The notes under the pieces are model-generated. The model made no database searches. It was not told the origin of the DNA and saw only the letters and a list, made by a program, of their open reading frames with translations. DNA of 64,000 nt from JADYZU01 sp964540965 (GTDB lineage: Bacteria > Pseudomonadota > Alphaproteobacteria > Rhodobacterales > Rhodobacteraceae): assembly GCA_964540965.1 (NCBI GenBank), contig CAZIOT010000011.1, positions 1 through 64,000 of the forward strand, read 5' to 3'. Within the stretch, counting starts at the first letter, position 1. Every line of letters starts with the position of its first letter. Made by a program: the position numbers and the translations under genes. Below are positions 40,778 through 48,129 of the stretch, in pieces.

Positions 40778-41692
40778 TTGAAGCGTTTCAATATCAGGCA
40801 GATAGAGGCGTTCCGCGCGGTCATCACCTTGGGCAGCATGACCAAGGCGGCCGAGCTTCTGGGAATTTCGCAACCGGCGGTCAGCCGACTCATGCTCGAC
40901 TTCCAGGAGGCGGTCGGATTTCGCCTGTTCCGCCGACAGCGCGGCGGCGCCGAACCGACCGAGGACGCGCGCCGCCTGTTCGAGCAGGTGGAAAAGCTGT
41001 TCGTCGGGCTTGAGGAACTGAACCACGAGGTCCACGCGATCCGCTCGCTTACCAGCGGTTCGATCACCATTGCGGCGATGGGTCTTTACGCCAACGGCAT
41101 CCTGCCCGACATCATCGCCAGTTTCCGCGCCCGGTATCCCGACATTGCCATCCGGCTGGACAGCCAGTCGCAGGACCGCATTCCGGAATGGGTGTCCTCG
41201 GGGCGGGCCGATATCGGCATCGTGACGCTGCCGATCTCGAACCCTTCGGTGACGGTCAGCGCGCTGGTGACACGCCCGGCCCTTTGCGTCTTTCCCGCCG
41301 ACCATGCCCTTGCCGCGCGCACGCATGTCGAGGCCGCCGATCTGGCCGACATGCCCTTTGTCAGCTTTCCCCGCGGCACCCCCTTCCGGTTTGAAACCGA
41401 CAATCTGTTCGACCGGCAGGGCATCGACCGCCAGATGCTGACCGAGGCGACGACGCATGAGGCGGTGTGCAACCTTGTCGCCGCCGGGCTGGGCGTCGCG
41501 GTGGTCAGCCCGTTCTCGCCGCATCTGCGGCGCGACCCGGCGCTGGCCTTCCGCCCGTTCCTGCCGGCGCTCCCGATCACCATCGGCATGATCGCCGACG
41601 AAGGCGACCTTTCGGTCGCCGCCCGCGCCTTCCACAGCTTCGTGGTGGACGAGGTTGCGCGCCTGAACGCCGCACGGGCTGCGGCCGAATGA
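40778..41692 (+). CDS. LysR-family regulator of module 2
   Basis: A 304-residue LysR protein with helix-turn-helix at about residues 3-62 (FNIRQIEAFRAVITLGSMTK, LLGISQPAVSRLMLDFQEA) and an effector domain starting SGSITIAAMGLYANG. The start is a TTG with GAAGGG about nine bases upstream; the protein then begins as MKRFNIRQIEAF. It is divergent from the bisC operon and overlaps the dadA-like gene by four bases. It is thus the natural regulator of both transcripts. OccR/NocR-like opine regulators have a similar layout beside opine transporters, but that resemblance is by context only. Confidence 0.92.
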   Translation: MKRFNIRQIEAFRAVITLGSMTKAAELLGISQPAVSRLMLDFQEAVGFRLFRRQRGGAEPTEDARRLFEQVEKLFVGLEELNHEVHAIRSLTSGSITIAAMGLYANGILPDIIASFRARYPDIAIRLDSQSQDRIPEWVSSGRADIGIVTLPISNPSVTVSALVTRPALCVFPADHALAARTHVEAADLADMPFVSFPRGTPFRFETDNLFDRQGIDRQMLTEATTHEAVCNLVAAGLGVAVVSPFSPHLRRDPALAFRPFLPALPITIGMIADEGDLSVAARAFHSFVVDEVARLNAARAAAE

Positions 41693-43065
41693 CAGAACCG
41701 AGGGCCAAGATGGATTTCCAGACCAGCCGCAGCGCCGATGCGGCACCCGGCGGCAGCCGCGATTTCGACGTGGTGCCGATGGAGACAGAGGTGGTCGTCG
41801 TCGGCGGCGGCATCATCGGCGCCTGCACCGCGCTGGAACTGGCGCGGCGCGGCATCCCGGTCACCTTGTGCGAAAAGGGCAGCATCGGCGAAGAGCAATC
41901 AAGCCGCAACTGGGGCTGGGTGCGCAAGATGGGCCGCGACATCCGCGAGATGCCGCTGATGATCCACGCGATGAAGCTGTGGGACGACCTGCCCGGCGTC
42001 ATCGGTGCCGACCCCGGTTTCCGCCGCCGCGGGATCACCTATTTCTGCGACGAGGAAAAGGACATGGCCAAGTATGAGCCATGGCTGAAGGCGATGGAGC
42101 CCTTCGGGCTGGATACCCATTTCGTCACCCGCGCCCGCGTCAACGACCTTGCCCCCGGCAACACCCGCAATTTCGCCGGCGGCCTGCACACGCCCTCGGA
42201 CGGATATGCCGAACCGCATCTTGCCACGCGGATGATCGCCGAAGGCGCGCGGCGCCTGGGGGCGAAGGTGGTCGAGGGCTGCGCCGTCCGCGGGTTCGAG
42301 ACCTCGGCCGGCCGGGTGTCCGAAGTCGTCACCGAAAAGGGCCGCATCCGCTGCAAGTCGGTGGTGCTGGCCGGCGGCATCTGGTCCAGCCTTTTCGCCC
42401 GCAACCAGCAGGTCAAGGTGCCGCAGCTCAAGATGCTGTCGCAGACCATGCGCACCCGGCCCATCGCCGGCGGCCCGCCGGGCTGCGGTTCGGGCAAGGG
42501 GTTCGGGTTCCGCCAGCGCGGCGACGGCGGCTACAATGTCGGCATGCGCTCGGCCCATCCGGTCGATATCGTGCCCGACAGTTTCCGCTATTTCCGCGAC
42601 TATATCCCGGCGCTCAGGAACGAATGGAAGGCTATGAAGTTCCGCATCGGCAAGCGGACCTTCCAGGAAACCATGATGCTGGGCGGCTGGCGGCTGGACC
42701 AGCGCACGCCGTTCGAGACCTACCGCATCATGCGGCCGGTGCCGGGCAACCGCATCCTTGACCAGGCGACGATCAACATCAAGGCGCTGTTCCCGCAGTT
42801 CCGCGACATGGTGGTCAACGAACGGATGAGCGCCTGGATCGACGTCACCCCCGACGCAATCCCGGTGATTTCCCCGGTCGAGGCGATTGCCGGCTTCTAC
42901 ATCTCGACCGGCTATTCCGGCCACGGTTTCGGCATCGCCCCCGCCGCGGGGCAACTGATGGCCGAACTCATCACCGGAGAGGCGCCGCATGTCGACCCGG
43001 TGCCGTTCCGGCACAGCCGCTTCATCGACGGATCGGAAATCGTCCACTGGCCGATCGGGTTCTGA
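41689..43065 (+). CDS. FAD-dependent amine/D-amino acid oxidoreductase (DadA-like)
   Basis: A 458-residue DAO-family flavoprotein. The FAD dinucleotide fold is VVVVGGGIIGACTALELARRG near residue 35, followed by EEQSSRNWGWVRKMGRD, a mark of this subgroup. C-terminal FAD contacts are in FYISTGYSGHGFGIAPAAGQL. Such enzymes oxidise secondary amines, N-methyl amino acids or D-amino acids. Its ATG overlaps the lysR stop, ATGA style. In module 2 it would act on the amine freed by the hydrolases. There is no signal peptide. It ends 19 bases before the convergent tetR stop. Confidence 0.9.
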   Translation: MTEPRAKMDFQTSRSADAAPGGSRDFDVVPMETEVVVVGGGIIGACTALELARRGIPVTLCEKGSIGEEQSSRNWGWVRKMGRDIREMPLMIHAMKLWDDLPGVIGADPGFRRRGITYFCDEEKDMAKYEPWLKAMEPFGLDTHFVTRARVNDLAPGNTRNFAGGLHTPSDGYAEPHLATRMIAEGARRLGAKVVEGCAVRGFETSAGRVSEVVTEKGRIRCKSVVLAGGIWSSLFARNQQVKVPQLKMLSQTMRTRPIAGGPPGCGSGKGFGFRQRGDGGYNVGMRSAHPVDIVPDSFRYFRDYIPALRNEWKAMKFRIGKRTFQETMMLGGWRLDQRTPFETYRIMRPVPGNRILDQATINIKALFPQFRDMVVNERMSAWIDVTPDAIPVISPVEAIAGFYISTGYSGHGFGIAPAAGQLMAELITGEAPHVDPVPFRHSRFIDGSEIVHWPIGF

Positions 43066-43067
43066 CC

Positions 43068-43083
43068 CCGGCCGGAAGGCCGG
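43068..43083. terminator. Hairpin between convergent dadA-like and tetR genes
   Basis: CCGGCC-GGAA-GGCCGG, a 6-bp stem closed by a GGAA tetraloop, fills the gap between the two stop codons. Its position between convergent genes makes a bidirectional transcript end plausible; there is no T-run. Confidence 0.55.
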
Positions 43084-43692
43084 TCAGCCCGCGGCGCTGA
43101 CGCCGTGCAGCAGCACGTCGCAGAACACGTCGGCGATCTGTTCCGGCGTCAGGTCGCCGTCGCGTTCGATCCAGCGATAGGCGATGACATGCATCCCCCA
43201 CAGACCCTTCATCACCACCGGGTCGATGGTGCGGAACATCCCTGCCTCTTGCCCTTCGTCCAGCAGGCGTTGCCAGGCCGCCTCGACCCGGCGGCGCTGA
43301 TGGCCAAGGGCCGAGGCGCGGTCGGTCGACAGCGCGCGCGCGTCGCGGAAGGTGACGGTGGCCTCGGGCCGGCTGTCGGCGATCATCCGCAAGAGCATGC
43401 GCGACAACTGGCGCAGCTTGTCCGGCGGCGGCAGGTCTGAGGCCGCCAGGGCTTCGGCGCGGTCGGCCATCGCCGACATGTGCCGCATGCTGATCTCGAA
43501 CAGCAGCGATTCCTTGCTTTCGATATGGTGATAGAGCGCGCCGCGCCCCAGGTTCACCGCATCGCCCAGTTCGGCGATTCCGGTCGCGTCATAGCCATTG
43601 CGCGCGAACAGTTCGGCCGCGACCTGAAGGATCCGTTCCCGTGTCGGATTGACGCGGGCCTCGGCCCGCTGCCGGTCGAAAGTCGTGGTCAT
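43084..43692 (-). CDS. TetR-family regulator, probable controller of module 3
   Basis: A 202-residue TetR protein with helix-turn-helix at about residues 17-65 (RERILQVAAELFARNGYDA, LGRGALYHHIESKESLLFE) and a TetR_C-type ligand domain. The second ATG is chosen because GGAA lies at proper distance; the first ATG three codons earlier has none. The gene lies beyond the 3' end of the module 3 operon on the same strand, and about 50 bases upstream of it is a degenerate copy of the 18-bp operator found before both module 3 operons. Its ligand is unknown. Confidence 0.9.
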   Translation of the reverse strand: MTTTFDRQRAEARVNPTRERILQVAAELFARNGYDATGIAELGDAVNLGRGALYHHIESKESLLFEISMRHMSAMADRAEALAASDLPPPDKLRQLSRMLLRMIADSRPEATVTFRDARALSTDRASALGHQRRRVEAAWQRLLDEGQEAGMFRTIDPVVMKGLWGMHVIAYRWIERDGDLTPEQIADVFCDVLLHGVSAAG

Positions 43693-43742
43693 TCGCTGCA
43701 TTCCGCACGATTGGCATCCCGGCCGGATCGTCCGGCGCTGTG

Positions 43743-43760
43743 GTCGGAACGGTCAGTCCA
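43743..43760 (-). promoter_or_regulatory. Degenerate TetR-type site upstream of tetR
   Basis: On the minus strand TGGACTGACCGTTCCGAC matches the dppB operator at 13 of 18 positions. A TTGTCC hexamer at 43789-43794 places it at the same distance as in the two strong promoters, but the -10 is poor. Autoregulation is possible, not certain. Confidence 0.4.
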
Positions 43761-43876
43761 TGACCCGGATGCAGATTTTTCGTCGCGCGGACAAGGCAGA
43801 TTTCCGCGCCGGGAAACATTTCTGCCGATTTTCGGGGGGAAATGCGAATTTCCCTTCTCTTTCCCTTGCGGAAACA

Positions 43877-43900
43877 GCCCCCGGACCATCGTCCGGGGGC
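43877..43900 (-). terminator. Rho-independent-like terminator of module 3 operon
   Basis: GCCCCCGGAC pairs perfectly with GTCCGGGGGC around a four-base loop, 9 bases after the stop of the binding protein, the last gene of the operon. On the minus strand it is followed by TGTTTCC, a short T-rich tail. This is the best terminator in the window. Confidence 0.75.
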
Positions 43901-43909
43901 CGTGGCACG

Positions 43910-45463
43910 TCATTGCGCCGGATGGGCGTAGGTCGTCACGAACCACAGGTTGACGGCGTCGATCCCGGTCACCTCGGCCGAGGTGATGATGGGCGAGCTT
44001 TGCACATACAGCCAGAGCGAGGGCGCATCCTCGACCAGGATCTGCTGGGCCTGGCAGTAGAGATCGGCCCGGACCGCCGGATCGGGATCGGCCAGCGCCT
44101 CGCCCATCAGCCGGTCGACTTCGGCGTTCTGGTAGAACGAGGCGTTGAACCCGTTCGGCGGGATGTTCGCGCCCTGGAACAGGCTCAGGGCCTGGCTCGG
44201 GTCGTTGTAGCTGGCGCCAAAGCCCAGCAGGCCCATGTCGTGATCGGCATCGGCGGGCGGCACATAGATGATCGACATGTAGGTCGCCCAGTCGGTCGGG
44301 TTGCCCATCGTCGCCTCGACCCCGACATCGCGCAGGAAGCCGGCCACCGCCTGTGCCACCATCGGCCCCTGCATGTAGCGGCCCGAGGGGGCGATGATCT
44401 CGACCTTCAGGTCGCTGGCCCCGGCCTCGGCCAGAAGGGCGCGGGCACGTTCGGGATCATAGCTGAAGTCGCCGGCCGGGCAGGCGCCGAAAACGCTGGC
44501 GGCCAGCGGACTTTGCGGCATCTGGCCGGCGCCGAACAGGATGCGGTCGATGATCGTCTGCCTGTCGATGGCCAGCGACAGGGCGCGGCGCACCGCCGGA
44601 TCCTGCAGGCGCGCCTCGCTTTCCGAGGTGGTGTTGATGACCATCTGGATCATGTAGCTGGTCGGCGTGAAGGTGACGGCCACGCCGGGATCGTTGAGCA
44701 GCGCCGGCAATTCGCTGACCGGCGGCTGCGAGATGATGTCGGCCTCGCCCGACCGCAGCAGGGCAAGGCGGCTGCCTTCTTCCGGCACGGCAAGATAGAC
44801 CTGCCGTTCGTAATAGGGCGCCTCGCCCCAATAGGCGTCGTTGCGCACCAGCACCAGTTCATCGCCCGAGGAAAAGCTTTCAAGCGCATAGGGGCCGGTG
44901 CCGACCGGGGCCGTGACCAAGGCCATGGTGTTTTCGCCTGCCGTGACCGAGGTCGGCGACAGGATCGCCGCATTGGGCAGCGACAGCGCCGCGGGCAGCG
45001 CGGCAAAGGGCCGGCTCAGGGTGATCTGCACCGTCAACGGGTCGACCACATCGACCGCGGCGATGGCGCCCAGCGTGCCGGGCCGGGTGTTGGTGGTGTC
45101 GGGCGACAACAGCCGGTCAAGGCTGAACTTCACCGCCGCGGCGTCGAACGGGGTGCCGTCCTGGAACAGCACGCCTTCGCGCAGGGCAAAGGTCCAGACC
45201 AGCCCGTCTTCGGAATTGCTCCATTCGGTGGCTAGCGCCGGCACCAGCGCGCCGGTGCTGTCAAAGGTGGTCAGCGATTCCACCATCATGTTGATGAGGG
45301 GGAAGAAATCGCCAGTGACGGTGGCGGGCGGGTCGATGGTCGTCGGCCCGGCGGGCAGGACCGTGGTCAGGGTGGTGCCGTCCTGCGCCATTGCGGGCAG
45401 GCCCAGCGCGGCAAGAACCAGCCCGGCGGACAGCAGGGCGGCGCGCAATGATCTTTGTTCCAT
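43910..45463 (-). CDS. Periplasmic substrate-binding protein of Dpp/Opp type (module 3)
   Basis: A 517-residue family 5 solute-binding protein with a Sec signal (MEQRSLRAALLSAG, cleavage near AMAQ-DG). Typical segments: VPALATEWSNSEDGLVWTFALREG, PFDAAAVKFSLDRLLSPD, VRRALSLAIDRQTIIDRIL. GGGAG precedes the ATG. Unlike modules 1 and 2, the binding protein gene is last in the operon and far from its permease genes (56-57 kb), with three hairpins just upstream that could raise or separate its expression. It presumably serves the module 3 transporter, the only one here lacking a binding protein next to it. Confidence 0.93.
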   Translation of the reverse strand: MEQRSLRAALLSAGLVLAALGLPAMAQDGTTLTTVLPAGPTTIDPPATVTGDFFPLINMMVESLTTFDSTGALVPALATEWSNSEDGLVWTFALREGVLFQDGTPFDAAAVKFSLDRLLSPDTTNTRPGTLGAIAAVDVVDPLTVQITLSRPFAALPAALSLPNAAILSPTSVTAGENTMALVTAPVGTGPYALESFSSGDELVLVRNDAYWGEAPYYERQVYLAVPEEGSRLALLRSGEADIISQPPVSELPALLNDPGVAVTFTPTSYMIQMVINTTSESEARLQDPAVRRALSLAIDRQTIIDRILFGAGQMPQSPLAASVFGACPAGDFSYDPERARALLAEAGASDLKVEIIAPSGRYMQGPMVAQAVAGFLRDVGVEATMGNPTDWATYMSIIYVPPADADHDMGLLGFGASYNDPSQALSLFQGANIPPNGFNASFYQNAEVDRLMGEALADPDPAVRADLYCQAQQILVEDAPSLWLYVQSSPIITSAEVTGIDAVNLWFVTTYAHPAQ

Positions 45464-45485
45464 GTCGTTCACTCCCGGTTGGTTC

Positions 45486-45558
45486 GGACGCTTGCGTCCC
45501 TGTTGGCTGGGACGGCCCGGCAGGGCCGTGTGGGTGCCGGGGCGGCGGACCGCCCCGG
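45486..45558 (-). promoter_or_regulatory. Three consecutive stem-loops before the module 3 binding protein gene
   Basis: The 103-base gap after the amidase holds three perfect hairpins in a row: CCGGGGCGG/CCGCCCCGG (45537-45558, 4-base loop), ACGGCCC/GGGCCGT (45512-45529, 4-base loop) and GGACGC/GCGTCC (45486-45499, 2-base loop). They could act as an attenuator, RNase barrier or processing site giving a separate, stable binding protein message. No T-tract is seen. Confidence 0.65.
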
Positions 45559-45566
45559 TTCGGGGG

Positions 45567-46970
45567 TCACAGCGGCGGGCGTCGTCCTGCCCAGGGCGCC
45601 AGACGTTCAAAGGCGCGGGCGGCGCGCAGGACCGTCGCCTCGTCGCCGAAGCGGCCGATGATCTGAAGGCCGACCGGCAGCCCGTCGACCATGCCGCAGG
45701 GCACCGAGATGGCCGGCATCCCGGTGAGGTTCGCCATATAGGTGAAGGTGCTGATCTCGGGCATCAGCACCTCGCCCTTTTCCGAAGGGATCGGCGGCGC
45801 AACATGCGGCGCGACCGGCGCGAGGATAAGCGAATACTTGTCCAGCGCGTCGTTCATCCGGGCCTGCGCCTGAGCGCGCAGCGACATGGCACGGGTGAAT
45901 TCCGCCCCCGTCACCTGCGACCCCTCCTTGAACCGCCGCCGCACCTCGGGGCCCAGAAGGCTGCGCTGCAGGGCGTCGTCATATGCGTTCTTCTGCTGGC
46001 CGACGCGCGCATAGCGGTCGGTGTTTGAGATGATGGTGATGACCTCGCGGAACTGTTCAAGGTCGAGCCTGAGGCCGCTTTCCTCGATCCCGTCTCCGGC
46101 CAGCATCGCGGCGGCGGCGCGCGAAGCGGCGATCACCCTTTCGTCCCGCGATCCGGGCGCCGCATCCGATTTCCACCAGACAAAGGTCAGATCGCCTGCC
46201 CCGCCGTCGATCCCCGACATCACGTCGCCGGGCGTGGAACGGATGCAGGTCGGATCGTGGCCGTCGGGGCCGGACATCAGCTGATAGGCAAGGGTCGCAT
46301 CGGCCACGGTGCGGGCGATGGGGCCGATGCCGTTGGTGTGGAACCCGCCGTCGAACACGCCAAAGCGCGGGACGCGGCCAAGGCTGGTGTGCAGCCCCAC
46401 GACCCCGCAAAAGGCCGCCGGCAGGCGGATCGACCCGGCGCCGTCGCCACCGATGGCGATGGGCGTCACCCCGGCGGCGACACTGGCCGCCGCCCCGCCG
46501 CTTGACCCGCCGGGGGTGCGGGTTGCGTCCCAGGGGTTGGTCGTCTCTGCCATCAGCCGGTTGTGGGTGCGCCAGGACAGGCCGTATTCCGGCGTGTTCG
46601 ACTTGCCCACCATGATGCCGCCGGCCGCGCGCAGCCGGGCGACGCAGGCCGAATCCTGCGGCGCCATATGGGTCTTCAGTTGCAGAGAACCGGCGGTGGT
46701 CGGAATGCCCCTGGCCCAGATCTGGTCCTTGACCGAAAAGGGCACGCCGCACAGCGGGCCGGGCGCCGCCCCGCCGGCAAGCTCCCGGTCCAGTTCCGCC
46801 GCGCGCAGGGCCGCCCCCTCGCGGTCGAGGTTGATGAAGGCATGCAACCTGCCCTCGGTCTCCTCGACCCGGTCAAAGGCCGCCTGCGTGACCTCGGCCG
46901 CCGACACCTCGCGCTTGCCGACAAGCGCGGCGATCTCGACCGCCGAAAGCCAGTTCAGGTCGCTGGTCAT
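45567..46970 (-). CDS. Amidase signature family hydrolase (module 3)
   Basis: A 467-residue amidase with triad Lys in CGVPFSVKDQIW near residue 82, cis-Ser in TPGGSSGGAAASV near residue 157, and nucleophile Ser in IGGDGAGSIRLPAAF near residue 181 (GAGS replaces the common GGS). C-terminal family segments LTGMPAISVPCG and PVGLQIIGRFGDE are present. ATGA overlap joins it to the Rossmann dehydrogenase gene. In the operon it follows hyuA-hyuB, so it may cleave the linear amide released by ring opening. It is not a close copy of the module 2 amidase. Confidence 0.92.
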   Translation of the reverse strand: MTSDLNWLSAVEIAALVGKREVSAAEVTQAAFDRVEETEGRLHAFINLDREGAALRAAELDRELAGGAAPGPLCGVPFSVKDQIWARGIPTTAGSLQLKTHMAPQDSACVARLRAAGGIMVGKSNTPEYGLSWRTHNRLMAETTNPWDATRTPGGSSGGAAASVAAGVTPIAIGGDGAGSIRLPAAFCGVVGLHTSLGRVPRFGVFDGGFHTNGIGPIARTVADATLAYQLMSGPDGHDPTCIRSTPGDVMSGIDGGAGDLTFVWWKSDAAPGSRDERVIAASRAAAAMLAGDGIEESGLRLDLEQFREVITIISNTDRYARVGQQKNAYDDALQRSLLGPEVRRRFKEGSQVTGAEFTRAMSLRAQAQARMNDALDKYSLILAPVAPHVAPPIPSEKGEVLMPEISTFTYMANLTGMPAISVPCGMVDGLPVGLQIIGRFGDEATVLRAARAFERLAPWAGRRPPL

Positions 46971-48100
46971 GCCGCAGCCTTTGCCGCCGCTTCGTTCAGC
47001 TTGGCGATCAGTTCGCCGGCCCGCGCCTCGACCTCGGACGGACGCAGGACCGGGCAATCATAGTTCATGTATTTCACCAGAGCGGCATGGGCGCGTTCGG
47101 TGATGCGGGCCGAACCGTCGGCGTCATAGCCGGCGATGCCGTCCCCCTCGCCCGCCTTGCGCAGCAGCTCCATCGCCTTGTCCTCGGGCATTTCGGGGTG
47201 CCAGACCGGCACGGCGCCCTTGCTGGTCAGCCGGCAATCGACACCGCCGGCAAGACCGCCGGGCGCCACGACATGGGTGATCGTCGGATCGTCGCGCAGG
47301 ATGCGCAGCGTGTTCTTGGCCGCCGAAGACGCCGCATAAAGCGGCCGCTGCAGCGGGAAATGCGCCCGCCATTCGGTGAGGAATTCGTCGCTGGTGAACT
47401 GGTCGGTCGCGTCGACGCCGGCGGCATAGACCTTGAACCACCAGGGATAGGTCTGCAATTCGTCGTTCTGCGCCGGCGACCGCATGAAGCCGGAATGGAA
47501 ATGGTGGGCGACCATGCGCACGGTCAGGTCGCGCAGCGGCACGCCCAGCTTCTTCGCCGCCCGCGCCTTGAGCACCGCCGTCACCGAATCCGTGTTGCCG
47601 GCGCCGCAGGTCGGCGCCATCCCCATGCCCGACAGGACGGGATTCACGCAATCGGGCAGCGAGATCTGCACGACAGGGGTATCGGCCCCCGCCATCTTGC
47701 GGCCGCGCATCAGCTTGACCGGCAACAGGGTGAACAGCGGCAGCCAGGGGCCCAGCCGGCCTTCAAGGAACACGTTCTTCCACACCTCGGGCGGCAGCGT
47801 GCGCGAGATGCGATACCACGAGAACGGGATCGCCGCCTGGATCAGCACATCGGCGCCGGCAGAGGAGACCGAGTCCGCGACCGCCTCTTCGTTGGTCATG
47901 TCCAGAACCTGGGTGACCACCTCGAGCGACCCGCCGCGGTATTTTTCGGCGACGTTGATCGCATCCATCGCCTCGGCCCGCAGCGCATCGGCGTTGATGT
48001 CATAGAGATACAGCGTGGTGACGTCGTCGGCCCGCGCCAGTTCCCGCGCGACCTGCGCCCCGACCCCGCCGCCGGCCCCGTAAATGGCAACCTTGCTCAT
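46967..48100 (-). CDS. Rossmann-fold NAD(P)-binding protein, dehydrogenase-like, unknown substrate
   Basis: A 377-residue protein. The N-terminus SKVAIYGAGGGVGAQVARELA is a clear dinucleotide-binding fold, followed by an acidic TLYLYDINADAL strand end that favours NAD over NADP. A middle segment SLPDCVNPVLSGMGMAPTCGAGNTDSV loosely recalls malate/lactate dehydrogenases and saccharopine dehydrogenase-like proteins, and VRMVAHHFHSGFM offers candidate catalytic histidines. GGAAAC precedes the ATG. It lies between hyuB and the amidase, so it probably oxidises or reduces a product of ring opening. I do not recognise a characterised homologue. Confidence 0.8.
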   Translation of the reverse strand: MSKVAIYGAGGGVGAQVARELARADDVTTLYLYDINADALRAEAMDAINVAEKYRGGSLEVVTQVLDMTNEEAVADSVSSAGADVLIQAAIPFSWYRISRTLPPEVWKNVFLEGRLGPWLPLFTLLPVKLMRGRKMAGADTPVVQISLPDCVNPVLSGMGMAPTCGAGNTDSVTAVLKARAAKKLGVPLRDLTVRMVAHHFHSGFMRSPAQNDELQTYPWWFKVYAAGVDATDQFTSDEFLTEWRAHFPLQRPLYAASSAAKNTLRILRDDPTITHVVAPGGLAGGVDCRLTSKGAVPVWHPEMPEDKAMELLRKAGEGDGIAGYDADGSARITERAHAALVKYMNYDCPVLRPSEVEARAGELIAKLNEAAAKAAA

Positions 48101-48129
48101 CTTGATGTTTCCTTTCCGTATCAGGGTCT

